NCBI GenBank assembly: GCA_019637105.1
Contig: JAHBWF010000076.1
Coordinates: 1 to 36,437 of the forward strand
Direction: 5' to 3'
Length of the DNA: 36,437 bases
Source of the DNA: Labilithrix sp.
GTDB taxonomy: Bacteria; Myxococcota_A; Polyangia; Polyangiales; Polyangiaceae
Positions 9,312 through 18,122 of this stretch are shown piece after piece. The number at the start of each line of letters is the position of its first letter. Positions within the stretch are counted from its first letter, which is position 1. The translations under genes were made by a program, and so were the position numbers. Below the pieces are notes generated by a model. It did not search any database. It was not told the DNA's origin and was given only the letters and a program-made list of their open reading frames with translations.

Positions 9312-10448
9312 ATGAAGGTGGTCGTCCTCGGAGCAGGTCTCGTGGGCTCGCCGATGGCCCTCGATCTCGCCAAAGATCCCGCGTTCGACGTCACGGTCGC
9401 CGACCTGCGCGCCGAGCCGCTCGCGCGCCTCGCGGAGACGGCGCGGGTCACGGTCCGGAGGGCCGACCTCGCGAAGGGCGACGAGCTCCAGGCCCTGGCG
9501 CGGGACGCGGACATCGTCCTGTCGGCCGTCCCGGGCTTCATGGGCTTCCGTACGCTCGAGGTCCTCCTCGAGATGGGCAAGACCGTCGTCGACATCGCCT
9601 TCTTCTCGGAGAACCCGCTCGACCTCGACCCGCTCGCCAAGAGGCGCGGCGCGACCGCGATCGTCGACATGGGCGTCGGTCCCGGCATGAGCAGCGTCCT
9701 CGCCGCGCACGCGCACGCGCAGCTCGACGAGACGACGTCGATCCTCACCTACGTCGGCGGCCTGCCCCGCGTGCGCCGCTGGCCGTACGAGTACAAGGCG
9801 GTCTTCTCGCCCATCGACGTCATCGAGGAGTACACGCGGCCCGCGCGCTACGTCGAGAACGGCCACCTCGTCGTGCGGCCCGCGCTGTCGGACGCCGAGT
9901 ACCTGCACTTCCCCGAGGTCGGCACGCTCGAGGCGTTCAACACCGACGGCCTGCGGACGATGGCCGTGACGATGAACGTCCCGAACATGAAGGAGAAGAC
10001 CCTCCGCTATCCCGGCCACATCGAGAAGATGGCCGTGCTCCGCGAGACCGGCTTCTTCGGCGCCGAGCCGGTGGAGGTCGGCGGCGCGAAGGTCCGCCCC
10101 ATCGACCTGACCGCCAAGCTCCTCTTCCCGATGTGGCAGATGGAGCCGGGCGAGGCCGACGTCACGGTGATGAAGGTCGTCGTCGAGGGGACGAAGGCCG
10201 GCAAGAAGACGCGGGTGACGTACGACCTGTTCGACACCTACGACGCCGCGACGGGGATCCACTCGATGGCGCGGACCACCGGCTACACGGCGACGGCCGC
10301 CGTCCGGATGCTCGCCAGGGGCCTCTTCGCGGAAAAGGGCGTGTTCGCGCCGGAGCTCGTCGGCCGGAGCCGCACCTGCGTCGAGTTCCTCCTGGCCGAG
10401 CTCCGCGCGCGCGGCGTCGTCTACAAAGAGACGATCGAGTTCCCCTGA
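9312..10448 (+). CDS. Saccharopine dehydrogenase-family reductase (lysine dehydrogenase-like)
   Basis: The protein has 378 residues and begins with a Rossmann dinucleotide motif VVVLGAGLVGSPMALDLA (residues 3-20) and an acidic residue after the second strand (VTVADLRAEPL), which suggests NAD. It continues with VLSAVPGFMG and VDIAFFSENP, and DMGVGPGMSSVLA heads the substrate domain typical of saccharopine dehydrogenase-like proteins. The C-terminal half (YEYKAVFSPIDVIEEYTRPA, FNTDGLRTM, RYPGHIEKM) resembles lysine 6-dehydrogenase and related reductases. The substrate is inferred to be an amino acid such as lysine or saccharopine. It is 44 bp upstream of miaB on the same strand, so co-transcription is possible but not functionally obvious. 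The protein looks complete and intact. Confidence 0.9.
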   Translation: MKVVVLGAGLVGSPMALDLAKDPAFDVTVADLRAEPLARLAETARVTVRRADLAKGDELQALARDADIVLSAVPGFMGFRTLEVLLEMGKTVVDIAFFSENPLDLDPLAKRRGATAIVDMGVGPGMSSVLAAHAHAQLDETTSILTYVGGLPRVRRWPYEYKAVFSPIDVIEEYTRPARYVENGHLVVRPALSDAEYLHFPEVGTLEAFNTDGLRTMAVTMNVPNMKEKTLRYPGHIEKMAVLRETGFFGAEPVEVGGAKVRPIDLTAKLLFPMWQMEPGEADVTVMKVVVEGTKAGKKTRVTYDLFDTYDAATGIHSMARTTGYTATAAVRMLARGLFAEKGVFAPELVGRSRTCVEFLLAELRARGVVYKETIEFP

Positions 10449-10492
10449 GCCCGATCGCCCGCCCGGCCGGCACGTGCTATGAGCGCCCGGCC

Positions 10493-11929
10493 TTGGGCCG
10501 CTACCTCGTCCACACCTTCGGCTGCCAGATGAACGCGCACGACTCCGACCGGATGGAGGAGGTGCTGCGGGCCCACGGCTGGACGGCCGCCGCGTCGGTC
10601 GACGAGGCCGACCTCGTCGTGCTCAACACGTGCAGCGTCCGCGAGAAAGCCGAGCAGAAGCTCCGCAGCGAGGTCGGCAAGCTCGCCCCGCTGAAGAGCC
10701 GGCGCGAGCGCGGGCTCGTCCTGGCCGTCGCGGGGTGCGTCGCCCAGCAGGAAGGCGAGAAGCTCCTCGCGCGCGTCTCCCACCTCGATCTCGTCGTCGG
10801 CCCCGACAACCTCGCCGAGCTGCCGATGCTCGTCGCCGATCAGATGGCCGGCGCCCCGCCGCGCGCGCGGACGGTCTTCGACCTGGACGCGCCGCGCTTC
10901 CTCGCGGCGGCGCCGGAGCCGGGCTCGGCGCCGGTGAGCGCGTTCGTCACGACGATGAAGGGCTGCGACGAGCGCTGCTCGTTCTGCATCGTCCCTTACA
11001 CGCGCGGTCCGGAGCGCTACCGGCCGGCGTCGGAGATCCTCGACGAGATCGCCCGCTGGGTCGAGAGCGGCGCGCGCGAGGTCACGCTCCTCGGCCAGAC
11101 CGTCGACAGCTACCGCGACCCCGCGCTCCCGCCGCCCGCCTCCGACGATCCCGACGAGAGCCAGTTCCCCTCCCTGCTCCGCGCCATCGCCGAGCGCGTC
11201 CCGGGGCTCCGCCGCTTGCGCTACACGAGCCCGCACCCGCGCCACGCGACCGCCGCGCTCGCGCGGGCCCACGCCGAGCTCGACGTGCTCGCGCGGCACG
11301 TCCACATGCCCGTGCAGTCGGGCAGCGACCGGATGCTCAAGCGGATGATCCGGCGCTACACGCGCGCCGAGTACACCGCGCGCGTCCGCCGCCTCCTCGC
11401 GACGCGCGCGGACATGACGATCTCGACGGACGTGATCGTCGGCTTCCCCGGCGAGACCGAGCAGGACTTCCAGGCGACGCTCGACCTCGTGCGTGACGTC
11501 GGGTTCGTCGGGCTCTTCGGCTTCAAGTACTCCCCGCGCCCGTTCACGCCGGCGCTCAAGCTCGCCGACGACGTCCCCGAGTCCGAGAAGAGCGACCGCC
11601 TCGCGCGGCTCTTCGAGGTCGCCGAGGGTCAAACGCGGGCGCACCTGGCCACGCTGGTCGGGACGCGCCAGGCGGTGCTGGTGGAGGGGCCGGGCAAGAC
11701 GGCGGGGAGCTGGGAGGGGCGCACGGCGCGCAACGAGATCGTGCACGTCGACGCCCGACCTGCCGAGGGTCGGGGCCTGGCCGGCGAGATCGTCGAGGTC
11801 GAGATCACGCAGGCGTTCAAGCACTCGCTCGCCGGACGCCCCACCGCCGCCGCGATCGCCGCGCTGCCACGGGCGACCGGCGCCGCGAAGCCGCCGCGGA
11901 GGCGGCGCGCGCTCCCGCTGGTGCTCTGA
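10493..11929 (+). CDS. miaB: tRNA-2-methylthio-N6-dimethylallyladenosine synthase MiaB
   Basis: A radical-SAM methylthiotransferase that converts i6A37 to ms2i6A37 in tRNAs reading UNN codons. The N-terminal MTTase domain carries the three auxiliary-cluster cysteines (Cys11 in TFGCQMNAHDS, then LNTCSVREKA and VAGCVAQQ). The radical-SAM cluster is GCDERCSFCIVPYTRG (Cys158, Cys162, Cys165), and a TRAM-like beta domain closes the protein. TFGCQMN and PYTRG are diagnostic of MiaB rather than RimO or MtaB. The start is TTG 10493, the only start codon in frame just before GRYLVHTFGCQ; upstream codons stay open but read as Arg/Pro. The C-terminus adds a basic tail (PPRRRRALPLVL) not needed for activity. 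Its stop shares one base with the ATG of the next gene (TGATG), so the two are translationally coupled. Confidence 0.96.
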   Translation: MGRYLVHTFGCQMNAHDSDRMEEVLRAHGWTAAASVDEADLVVLNTCSVREKAEQKLRSEVGKLAPLKSRRERGLVLAVAGCVAQQEGEKLLARVSHLDLVVGPDNLAELPMLVADQMAGAPPRARTVFDLDAPRFLAAAPEPGSAPVSAFVTTMKGCDERCSFCIVPYTRGPERYRPASEILDEIARWVESGAREVTLLGQTVDSYRDPALPPPASDDPDESQFPSLLRAIAERVPGLRRLRYTSPHPRHATAALARAHAELDVLARHVHMPVQSGSDRMLKRMIRRYTRAEYTARVRRLLATRADMTISTDVIVGFPGETEQDFQATLDLVRDVGFVGLFGFKYSPRPFTPALKLADDVPESEKSDRLARLFEVAEGQTRAHLATLVGTRQAVLVEGPGKTAGSWEGRTARNEIVHVDARPAEGRGLAGEIVEVEITQAFKHSLAGRPTAAAIAALPRATGAAKPPRRRRALPLVL

Positions 11930-12453
11930 TGCCGATCTACTCGCACAAAGGCGTCGCGCCGAAGATCGGGGAGCGCGTCTACCTCGCCCCGAACGCCACC
12001 GTCATCGGCGACGTCGTGATCGGCGACGACTCGAGCGTCTGGTTCGGCGCGGTGATCCGCGGCGATGTATTTCCCATCAGGATCGGGGCGCGCACGAACA
12101 TCCAGGACAACGCCGTCGTCCACGTGACCGGCGGAAGAGCGGCCGCGACCATCGGCGACGACGTCACCGTCGGCCACCTCGCGCTCGTCCACGGCGCCAC
12201 CGTCGGCAACCGCTGCCTCATCGGGATGGGCAGCGTCGTCCTCGACGGCGCGGTCGTCGAGGACGAGTGCTTCATCGCCGCCGGGGCGCTCGTCCCTCCC
12301 GGGATGCACGTCCCCTCCCGCTCGCTCATGGTGGGCCGGCCCGCGCGCGTCGCGCGGACGCTCGGCGACGCCCACATGGCCGAGATCTCCGCCGCGGCCG
12401 CGCTGTACATGCAGTACGCACGCGAGTTCACGACCGACGTGAAGCTCGTCTGA
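11929..12453 (+). CDS. Gamma-carbonic anhydrase-like hexapeptide-repeat protein
   Basis: A left-handed beta-helix protein of 174 residues with hexapeptide repeats (ATVIGDVVIGDDSSVWFGAV, TIGDDVTVGHLALVHGATVG, RCLIGMGSVVLDGAVVEDEC). It keeps the gamma-class zinc-ligand pattern: His65 in VVHVTGG, then His83 and His88 in VGHLALVHG. Members (YrdA, PaaY, CaiE types) form trimers with metal sites between subunits; some hydrate CO2, others act on acyl-CoA or have no assigned substrate. A C-terminal helix (AEISAAAALYMQYAREF) caps the barrel. The start overlaps the miaB stop. Being coupled to miaB is not explained by function and is probably only an operon arrangement. Confidence 0.93.
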   Translation: MPIYSHKGVAPKIGERVYLAPNATVIGDVVIGDDSSVWFGAVIRGDVFPIRIGARTNIQDNAVVHVTGGRAAATIGDDVTVGHLALVHGATVGNRCLIGMGSVVLDGAVVEDECFIAAGALVPPGMHVPSRSLMVGRPARVARTLGDAHMAEISAAAALYMQYAREFTTDVKLV

Positions 12454-12579
12454 AAGTCCGGCCAGCCGACCGACCAGGCAGGACCTGGACCTCCAGTTCG
12501 AGCGGTAGGTCAACGCGTTTTCGCGAATGCTCGCCGAAGTTAGCTCCCGTTAAGTTTCCGCGTCTTAGGTTGCCTATCC

Positions 12580-13131
12580 GTGGGACAGGACGACCAACGC
12601 GTCCGCCGCATCAAGCAATACGTTTTGGCGCGACTGCGGGAGGAGCTCGGCAATGCTCCTCGGGGATCGCAGGCAAGGCTAGCAAAGCGTCTTGGTGTTT
12701 CGGGCGCGCACCTCAGCAACATGCTCTCGTCGACCCCCTCGCGTCAGCCGGGCGAGGACTTCCGCCGGAAGGTGGCGGCGCACTGGGGAGTCACGTACGC
12801 GCAGCTCGAGGCGCTGGCGCTGGGTGAGGATCCGCCGACGTCGGCGAGCGAGCCCTCCAACGGGCGGTCCGACGCGATGCCGCCGAACCTCACGGCGTCC
12901 GCGGGCGAGTACCTGTGGATGCACGAGCTCCCCTGCGAGCTCCGCCTCATCGTGCTCGAGCAAGCTCGCCAGCACTACGCGTTCACGCGGGTCGATCTCC
13001 CGCGCGAGGAGTGGCGGCGGATCTTGACCGGCCTCGAGCGCGAGGCGCTCGCGCTCGTCGCGCACCGCGCGCGGACGGACGCGGCCGAGGAGCCGGCTCG
13101 AAGCGCGCGCAAGCGGCAGCCGCGGACCTGA
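12580..13131 (+). CDS. XRE-like helix-turn-helix DNA-binding protein
   Basis: The protein has 183 residues. A lambda-repressor-like helix-turn-helix lies at about residues 28-76 (SQARLAKRLGVSGAHLSNML, then EDFRRKVAAHWGVTYAQLEA), as in XRE regulators. A Pro/Ser linker leads to a C-terminal part (LWMHELPCELRLIVLEQAR, then EEWRRILTGLEREALALVAH), perhaps a dimerisation helix bundle with no recognised ligand domain. Start GTG 12580 is the natural N-terminus of the bias-supported frame; no strong ribosome binding site precedes it. The upstream 126 bp are noticeably AT-richer than the average (gttagctcccgttaag), which would suit a promoter and an autoregulatory operator. Targets are unknown. It is convergent with the RlpA-like gene. 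Confidence 0.82.
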   Translation: MGQDDQRVRRIKQYVLARLREELGNAPRGSQARLAKRLGVSGAHLSNMLSSTPSRQPGEDFRRKVAAHWGVTYAQLEALALGEDPPTSASEPSNGRSDAMPPNLTASAGEYLWMHELPCELRLIVLEQARQHYAFTRVDLPREEWRRILTGLEREALALVAHRARTDAAEEPARSARKRQPRT

Positions 13132-13163
13132 CGCCCCGGCCGCGCGCGCCGACGCTCGGGACA

Positions 13164-13739
13164 CTAGGGCCCGCCGACGACGCGGAGCTCCACGCGGACC
13201 ACGCCGGCGCGGAGGATGTCGAGCTCCTCGGCCGCCCGCTGAGAGAGATCGATGATCCGATGGGCGGCGCGGCCGTTGGGTCCTCGGTCGTTGATCCGGA
13301 CGCGGACGGTGCGACCGGTGTCGATCCGCCGCACCTCGACCCAGGTCCCGAACCGAAGCTTCTTGTGCGCCGCCGTGAAGAGCGTCGGATCGAAGCGCTC
13401 GCCGCTCGCGGTCGGCTTGCCGGCGAACGCCTTGCCGTACCAGCTCGCGAGGCCCACCTGGTCGGGCTCGCCGGCCGGACGCGGCGCGCTCGGTCCCGCG
13501 GCGGGCGGCTCGGCGCCGGACGGCTCCCCCGCGGCGGCCCCCGACGGCGCGCGCGGCGCCGTCGACTCGGCGCGCGGGGCACAACCGACCGCGAGGACGG
13601 TCGTCGCGAGGAGGGTGAGCCCGGCGAGATCCGTAAGAGTCCGCGTGGCCCGTCCGCGCCGCCCGCCCGAAACGCGGCCGGAGTCTCTCTTCGTCGCTCC
13701 CACGAAGGTGACGGTAGCGAAAAAAGATTGTCTTTCCAT
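13164..13739 (-). CDS. rlpA: RlpA-like double-psi beta-barrel lipoprotein
   Basis: An RlpA-family protein of about 191 residues. RlpA enzymes are lytic transglycosylases or peptidoglycan-binding septal-ring lipoproteins at the outer membrane. The signal is a hydrophobic segment LAGLTLLATTVLAVGC (Cys53 if ATG 13739 is used) and a Pro/Ala/Ser-rich linker. The double-psi barrel follows with GLASWYGKAFAGKPTASGERF, the His-containing FTAAHKKLRFGTWVEV, and VRINDRGP carrying the catalytic Asp. There is no C-terminal SPOR domain, so binding to denuded glycan cannot be assumed. The start is uncertain: ATG 13757, ATG 13739 and an internal GTG all lie upstream of the signal peptide. The upstream 360 bp hold the GTTACG cluster, shared with the divergent sigma-factor gene. 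Confidence 0.9.
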   Translation of the reverse strand: MERQSFFATVTFVGATKRDSGRVSGGRRGRATRTLTDLAGLTLLATTVLAVGCAPRAESTAPRAPSGAAAGEPSGAEPPAAGPSAPRPAGEPDQVGLASWYGKAFAGKPTASGERFDPTLFTAAHKKLRFGTWVEVRRIDTGRTVRVRINDRGPNGRAAHRIIDLSQRAAEELDILRAGVVRVELRVVGGP

Positions 13740-13889
13740 ACCTCTGGCTCGCGTCATGAGGCTTCGATCCCGTGCCTTCGCCCGGCGAGACGTCCGGCGG
13801 AGGACACTAGATACCATCCGGGTCCGTCGTCGCCCCCGCGCGATCGTCGGCGCCCCGCGCGCGCGGAGCGCGAGACCGTCACGCCCTCG

Positions 13890-13968
13890 CGTAACGCCCT
13901 GGCCTCGACCGTTACGCTCGAGGTGCAGTGTTACGGTCCTTGTTACGCCTGTTACGCCGGACCGTAAC
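13890..13968. promoter_or_regulatory. Cluster of GTTACG/CGTAAC motifs with nested inverted repeats
   Basis: Six copies of GTTACG or its complement occur in 79 bp: forward at 13911, 13930, 13942 and 13951; reverse at 13890 and 13963. A perfect 10-bp inverted repeat, gttacggtcc (13930-13939) and ggaccgtaac (13959-13968), encloses two of the forward copies. Another 6-bp inverted repeat, cctcga/tcgagg (13903-13908, 13918-13923), encloses a third. The cluster lies between the divergent RlpA-like and sigma-factor genes, about 140 bp upstream of the latter. It looks like a multi-site operator. The rest of 13740-14105 shows no gene. Confidence 0.5.
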
Positions 13969-14090
13969 GGTACGCCATCGCCCTCTTTCGAACGATTTCC
14001 ACAGGTTGGCTCTTGTCCCCCGAACGGACGAGCCTGGCACAACCGGTGCTCAAGGCCCTCTCGCCGGCGGGAAACGACGCCGAGCCCTTG

Positions 14091-14096
14091 GAGAGG
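14091..14096 (+). promoter_or_regulatory. Ribosome binding site GAGAGG deciding the sigma-factor start
   Basis: GAGAGG lies 9 nt upstream of ATG 14106. It touches ATG 14097 directly, which is too close to work, and is downstream of TTG 14013. It therefore favours 14106 as the start. Confidence 0.5.
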
Positions 14097-14105
14097 ATGC
14101 GACAG

Positions 14106-14759
14106 ATGATGAACGATGTCCGCGAGTCCGGTTTCTTCCCCTGCATCGACGCCGATCGCTTCGAGTCGGACGACGACCTCATCGCAGGGATGCTCGCGAA
14201 CGATCCGGCGGCGTGGCGCGAGTTCCAGAGCCGCTACGACCGGCTCATCATGCGCTGCATCACGAAGGTCACCCGCCGCTTCGCCTCCATCGTGAGCCAG
14301 GACGACGTCCGCGAGATCTACGCGACGCTCTACGTCTCGCTCCTCGGCAACGACATGCACAAGCTCCGCTCGTTCGATCCGGAGCGCGGCAACCGCTTCT
14401 CGTCGTGGATCGGCCTGCTCGCGATCAACGCGGCGTACGACTACCTCCGCACGCTCAAGCGCGAGCCGCAGAAGGAGTGCATCACCGAGGCGATGGAGCT
14501 CTCCTGCGACCTGCCCGACCCCTTCGAGCTCACGAGCGAGCACGAGCGCGCCACCATCGCGCAGAAGACGCTCGAGGACTTCAGCGAGAAGGACCGCGCG
14601 TTCGCGGCGCTCTACTTCGGCGAGGGGATGGACCCGCAGGACATCGCCGACAAGATGAACATCAGCGTCAAGACCGTTTACTCGAAGAAGCACAAGATCC
14701 AGTCGCGCCTCGAGTCGGTCCTCGCGACGCGCGGCGCCCCCCGCCGCATCGCGGCCTGA
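14106..14759 (+). CDS. ECF-type RNA polymerase sigma factor
   Basis: A two-domain sigma-70-family factor of 217 residues that would direct core RNA polymerase to a specific promoter set. The sigma-2 region is visible at about 22-118 (DDLIAGMLANDPAAWREF, ATLYVSLLGNDMHKLRSFDP, RFSSWIGLLAINAAYDYLR). The sigma-4 helix-turn-helix is at about 160-206 (EKDRAFAALYFGEGMDPQDI, ADKMNISVKTVYSKKHKI). The missing sigma-3 and short length fit the extracytoplasmic-function group. No anti-sigma gene lies next to it; the downstream gene is a lipoprotein, so control must come from elsewhere or from the motif cluster upstream. Earlier in-frame starts at 14097 and TTG 14013 exist; 14106 has the best-placed ribosome binding site. 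Confidence 0.88.
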   Translation: MMNDVRESGFFPCIDADRFESDDDLIAGMLANDPAAWREFQSRYDRLIMRCITKVTRRFASIVSQDDVREIYATLYVSLLGNDMHKLRSFDPERGNRFSSWIGLLAINAAYDYLRTLKREPQKECITEAMELSCDLPDPFELTSEHERATIAQKTLEDFSEKDRAFAALYFGEGMDPQDIADKMNISVKTVYSKKHKIQSRLESVLATRGAPRRIAA

Positions 14760-14811
14760 GCGCCGCCTCTTCCGCCTCTCCTCTCGCGCTCATCCGTGCT
14801 AATCAGGAGCC

Positions 14812-15627
14812 GTGCATCCCGCGCGGCTCCTCTCGTTTTGTGCTTCGCTCGCGCTCTTCGCGTGCACGGCCTCGTGCGACTCCCGCGAGGGCGATCCCCC
14901 GTCGACACCGACGATCCCTCCGCCCGCCGGCAAGGACCGCCGCATCCACGAGATCCGCGATCCGGAGAGCCCGAGCAAGGCCACGCACCAGTCGCAGGTC
15001 CAGGTCAGCGGCGCCGTCGTCATCGCCGTCGATCAGTTCGACGAAACGCGCAACGGCCGGAGCGTCGGCACGATCTACGTCGCCGACCTCGGCTCGAAGG
15101 AGCCGTTCTCGGGCATCAGCCTCTTCAACCCGTCCTTCATCCCCGGCAACCTCCGCGTCGGCGCGGGCGACGCGCTCGATCTCCGCGGGGAGTACCAGGA
15201 GAACCAGGACATCCCGATCAAGTTCGCGCCCGGCGCGTACCTCGTCCAGCTCTCGAACGCGATCGGCACCTTCCGCTTCGACGCCGAGGTGCCCGACCCC
15301 GTCGAGATCGATCTCGAGGAGCTCGCCGACTACGCGACGGGCCGCAAGTGGCTCAACATGCTCGTCACCGTGAAGAACGTCACCGTGCACGGCAACCCCT
15401 TCGGCGGCGGCGGGCGGCGGAGCTACAACCTGATGCCCCAGGAGAACACGGGCGTGGTCGCCTGCGACTCGCCCTTCCCGAAGATCCCCACGCTCGTCAA
15501 CGCGCTGGCGGACCTCGCGCCGCTGGAGCTGCAGGACCAGACCGTCATCAAGTCGCTCACGGGCGTCGTCACGTTCTTCTGCAATCTCCAGATCGCTCCG
15601 CGCAGCGTCGCCGACGTCGTGCTCTGA
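14812..15627 (+). CDS. Lipoprotein of unknown function
   Basis: The protein has 271 residues from GTG 14812, preceded by AGGAG but only 2 nt away. The signal LLSFCASLALFAC ends at the probable lipid-bearing Cys18 (a second candidate is Cys22). A Pro-rich spacer follows (PPSTPTIPPPAGKDRR). The mature domain contains VQVSGAVVIAVDQFDETRNG, SVGTIYVADLGSKEPFSGIS, RVGAGDALDLRGEYQE and LVTVKNVTVHGNPFGGGGRR. These are mostly beta strands and recall the OB-like 'DNA/RNA endonuclease G-like' domains seen in other myxobacterial lipoproteins, but I cannot assign a family. It is the first gene of a tight plus-strand row with the broken M16-like gene (4 bp gap), cls and plsC, so an envelope role is inferred. 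Confidence 0.78.
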   Translation: MHPARLLSFCASLALFACTASCDSREGDPPSTPTIPPPAGKDRRIHEIRDPESPSKATHQSQVQVSGAVVIAVDQFDETRNGRSVGTIYVADLGSKEPFSGISLFNPSFIPGNLRVGAGDALDLRGEYQENQDIPIKFAPGAYLVQLSNAIGTFRFDAEVPDPVEIDLEELADYATGRKWLNMLVTVKNVTVHGNPFGGGGRRSYNLMPQENTGVVACDSPFPKIPTLVNALADLAPLELQDQTVIKSLTGVVTFFCNLQIAPRSVADVVL

Positions 15628-15631
15628 AGGG

Positions 15632-18122
15632 ATGCGCTCGAGAGGCTCCGCCACGACCGCCGTCCTCACCTCTCGCGCCGTCCTCCGCCTCGTCGTCGCG
15701 TCGGGCCTCGCGCTCGCCGCGTGCGGCCCGCGCGAGCCCGCGCGCTCCGCGCACGGGGGGGACGCCGCGCTCTTGCCCGACGTCCGGACGGCGCCGGGGC
15801 GGCCGCCCGTCGTCCTCGTCACGCGTCAGGGCGATCCCGCGGCGGCGATCGCCGTCGCCGTGACCACCGCGGGCATCGGGTGGGGCGACGCGGACGGCGA
15901 CGATCCCGAGGCGGCGACCGCGCTCGCCGGCCTCGTCGAGTCTCGCCTCCGCGCGAGGGCCGTCGACGCGGACGTCACGCCGTCGTGGGACGGGCTCCGC
16001 GCGTCGGCGCTGACGACGAGCGAGGACTCGGCCCGACGCCTCGCCGCCGCCCTGCGCGACGTCCTCGCGGCTCCCGCCGGCGAGGCCGATCTCGCCGCCG
16101 CCCGGCGCAAGCTCGCGGCGCTCGGACAGCGCCCGCTCCGCGATCGCGCGCTCGCGCGGTGGGCGCGGTGCGTGGGCGCGCCGCACGCCCTGCCGGAGCG
16201 CGCGGGAAGGACTACGCCGACGTCGACGTCGCGCAGCTCGAGCGCTGGCGCGCCACCGGCCTCGGCCTCAGGCGCGTCGCCGTCGCGGTCACGGGGCCGC
16301 CGGCGATGCCGAGACCTCGCGTCGACGATCCTCCGCGGACCTGCGTGGAAGAAGCGGCGCGCCGATCTCCGCGCGCGCCGAGGAACGCCGAGACCGTCGA
16401 CGTCTTCGAGGCCGCGCCAGGCCGCCTCCCACCAGTCCTCCACGCGACGCTCGACGTCGGGACGAGCAGCACGCGGTCGGCTGCGAGGCGCTGGGCGATC
16501 CGCGCGGGCCGCTCGCGGCGCGCCTCTCGGAGCTGGACCTGCCGTTTCGCCTCCGCGGGTGACGGGCGCCGCGCACGCAGGGCGGATGCGTCGGCGTCGT
16601 GCTGGAGGCCGCTCCGCCGGCGTCGGCCTCGAGCGCGCCTCTCGCCGGCAGCGACCTCGCGCTCCGCGTGGCGGACGCCGTCGCGCTCGTGCGCCTCGAG
16701 GCGGCCGTGTTCCTCGCCGAGAGCGGCGCCGCCCGCGACGGGCGCGTCCTCTCGCGGCGCTCGGGCGACGCGCGGTGGCAGGCGCGCCGCGTGGTGGGCG
16801 CTGGTCGATCAGCCGGCGTCGCCGCGACCGGGCGGAACCGATCGCGCTCTCGGTCCCCGTCGCGGCGCGGGGCGAAAGACGCCCCGACCGAGCCGCGCGC
16901 GACGCCCTCGCCGCCGCGCTCACGCGCGCGACCGCCGCGTGGAACAGGCCCGTCGTCGAGGCGCGCTCGCGCGTCCGAGTCCGGACAGGGTGAGGCCTGG
17001 TCCTCGTCGGCTCGCCGTGCGGACCGAGGACGAGACGAGGCGGACCGAGCTCACCGCGCTCTTCGCCGCGGCCACGGCCACGACCGGGGCGGGCGATCGG
17101 CGGCGTCCGCGTCGAGCCCTGGGTCACCGCCGACGGCGCCGGCGTGCGTCCACGGCCCCGCGCTGCCGGGCGAGACCGCCTCGGCCCACGCGCGGCGCCT
17201 CGCGGACATCGCCGCGCGGAGCTTCGCGGCCGAGCCCCTCACCAACGCCGCGCTCGGACGCGCGCGCGCCGATCTCCTCCGGCGCGACGCGCGCGGCGAC
17301 GGCTCGACCCTCTCGGTCCTCGCGTCGGCGCTGTCGCCGCAGCACCCGTCGTGGATCGTCCCGTGGGGATCGACCGAGCCGCTCGCGCGCTCGTCGGACG
17401 GCGCCGTCGTGCTGCGCGCGCAGTCGCTCCGCGCGGGCCCCCTCCGCGTCGCCGTCCTCGCCAACGCCGACGCGTCGCAGGCCGACGCCGCGGTGCGCGC
17501 CGCCGATCGCTGGGTCGCGCGACGCTCGAGCGATCCGCGCGCCTGCCGGGCGCCCTCCGGCGCGCAGCCGCCGAAGCCCGGCACCTACGCGGCGCCGCCG
17601 CGATCGGGCGCGCTCCCCGAGGCCTACCTCGCCTTCCCGTTCGGGCCGGGTGACGAGGGCGCCTACGGCGCGGCGCTGCTCCTCGCCGCGGCGTTCTCCG
17701 AGGGCGACGACGCGCTCCTCGACCGCGCGCTCGGCGGCGCGCAGGCCCTCGCGCGGGAGGCGTCGGCCCGCGTGCTCGGCTGGCCGCGCGCCCCGGCGCT
17801 CGTCGTCCGGATCGTCGCCGCGCAGGCGTCGCTCGACGCCGCCGTCATGCAGGCGCGGGCCCTGTTCGACCGCGTGCGCCAGGGAGGCCTCCCGGCGAGC
17901 GACTACGAGCGCGCGACGAGCGCGCGAGCCCGCGCCGCGCTCGCGACCGCGCTCGATCCGCGCGCGCGCGTCGTCGCGACCTGGCGCGGCGAGCCCGTCG
18001 GCGCCACGTCGCCGGCGCGCGTGACGGCGGAAGACGTCCGCGCCTTCGCGCAGCGTCACCTCGCCGAGGAGGGCATGGTCGTCGTCGCCGCCCGGCCGGC
18101 ACGACCGCCGGCGGCGCCATGA
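15632..18122 (+). pseudogene. M16 peptidase-like lipoprotein with several frameshifts
   Basis: The N-terminus is clean: a signal with lipobox LALAAC (Cys31), then VVLVTRQGDPAAAIAVAVTT and LAAALRDVLAAPAGEADLA, typical of M16 (insulinase/PqqL-like) proteins. The HxxEH zinc site is replaced by a stretch reading LAGLVESRL, so this would be an inactive half. From about 16200 to 17140 the coding bias jumps frames several times (at GKDYADVDVAQLERW, ARLSELDLPFRLRG, GVVLEAAPPASASSAPLAG). A single frame then resumes near 17144 (ALPGETASAHARRLADIAAR) and runs to TGA 18120-18122, overlapping the cls ATG. At least four indels are needed, yet the codon bias is retained and nonsense substitutions are rare. 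It is either recent decay or a badly resolved consensus. Confidence 0.75.

Noticed and set aside
9156-10262. A 368-codon minus-strand frame opposite the saccharopine-dehydrogenase-like gene.
   Set aside because: Antisense shadow of a clear family member; no motif of its own.
10421-11824. A 467-codon minus-strand frame opposite miaB.
   Set aside because: Antisense shadow; miaB has all radical-SAM cysteines on the plus strand.
13164-14693. A 509-codon minus-strand frame covering the RlpA-like gene and the sigma factor.
   Set aside because: Only the last 191 codons are real; the rest is antisense to the sigma-factor gene and the motif cluster.
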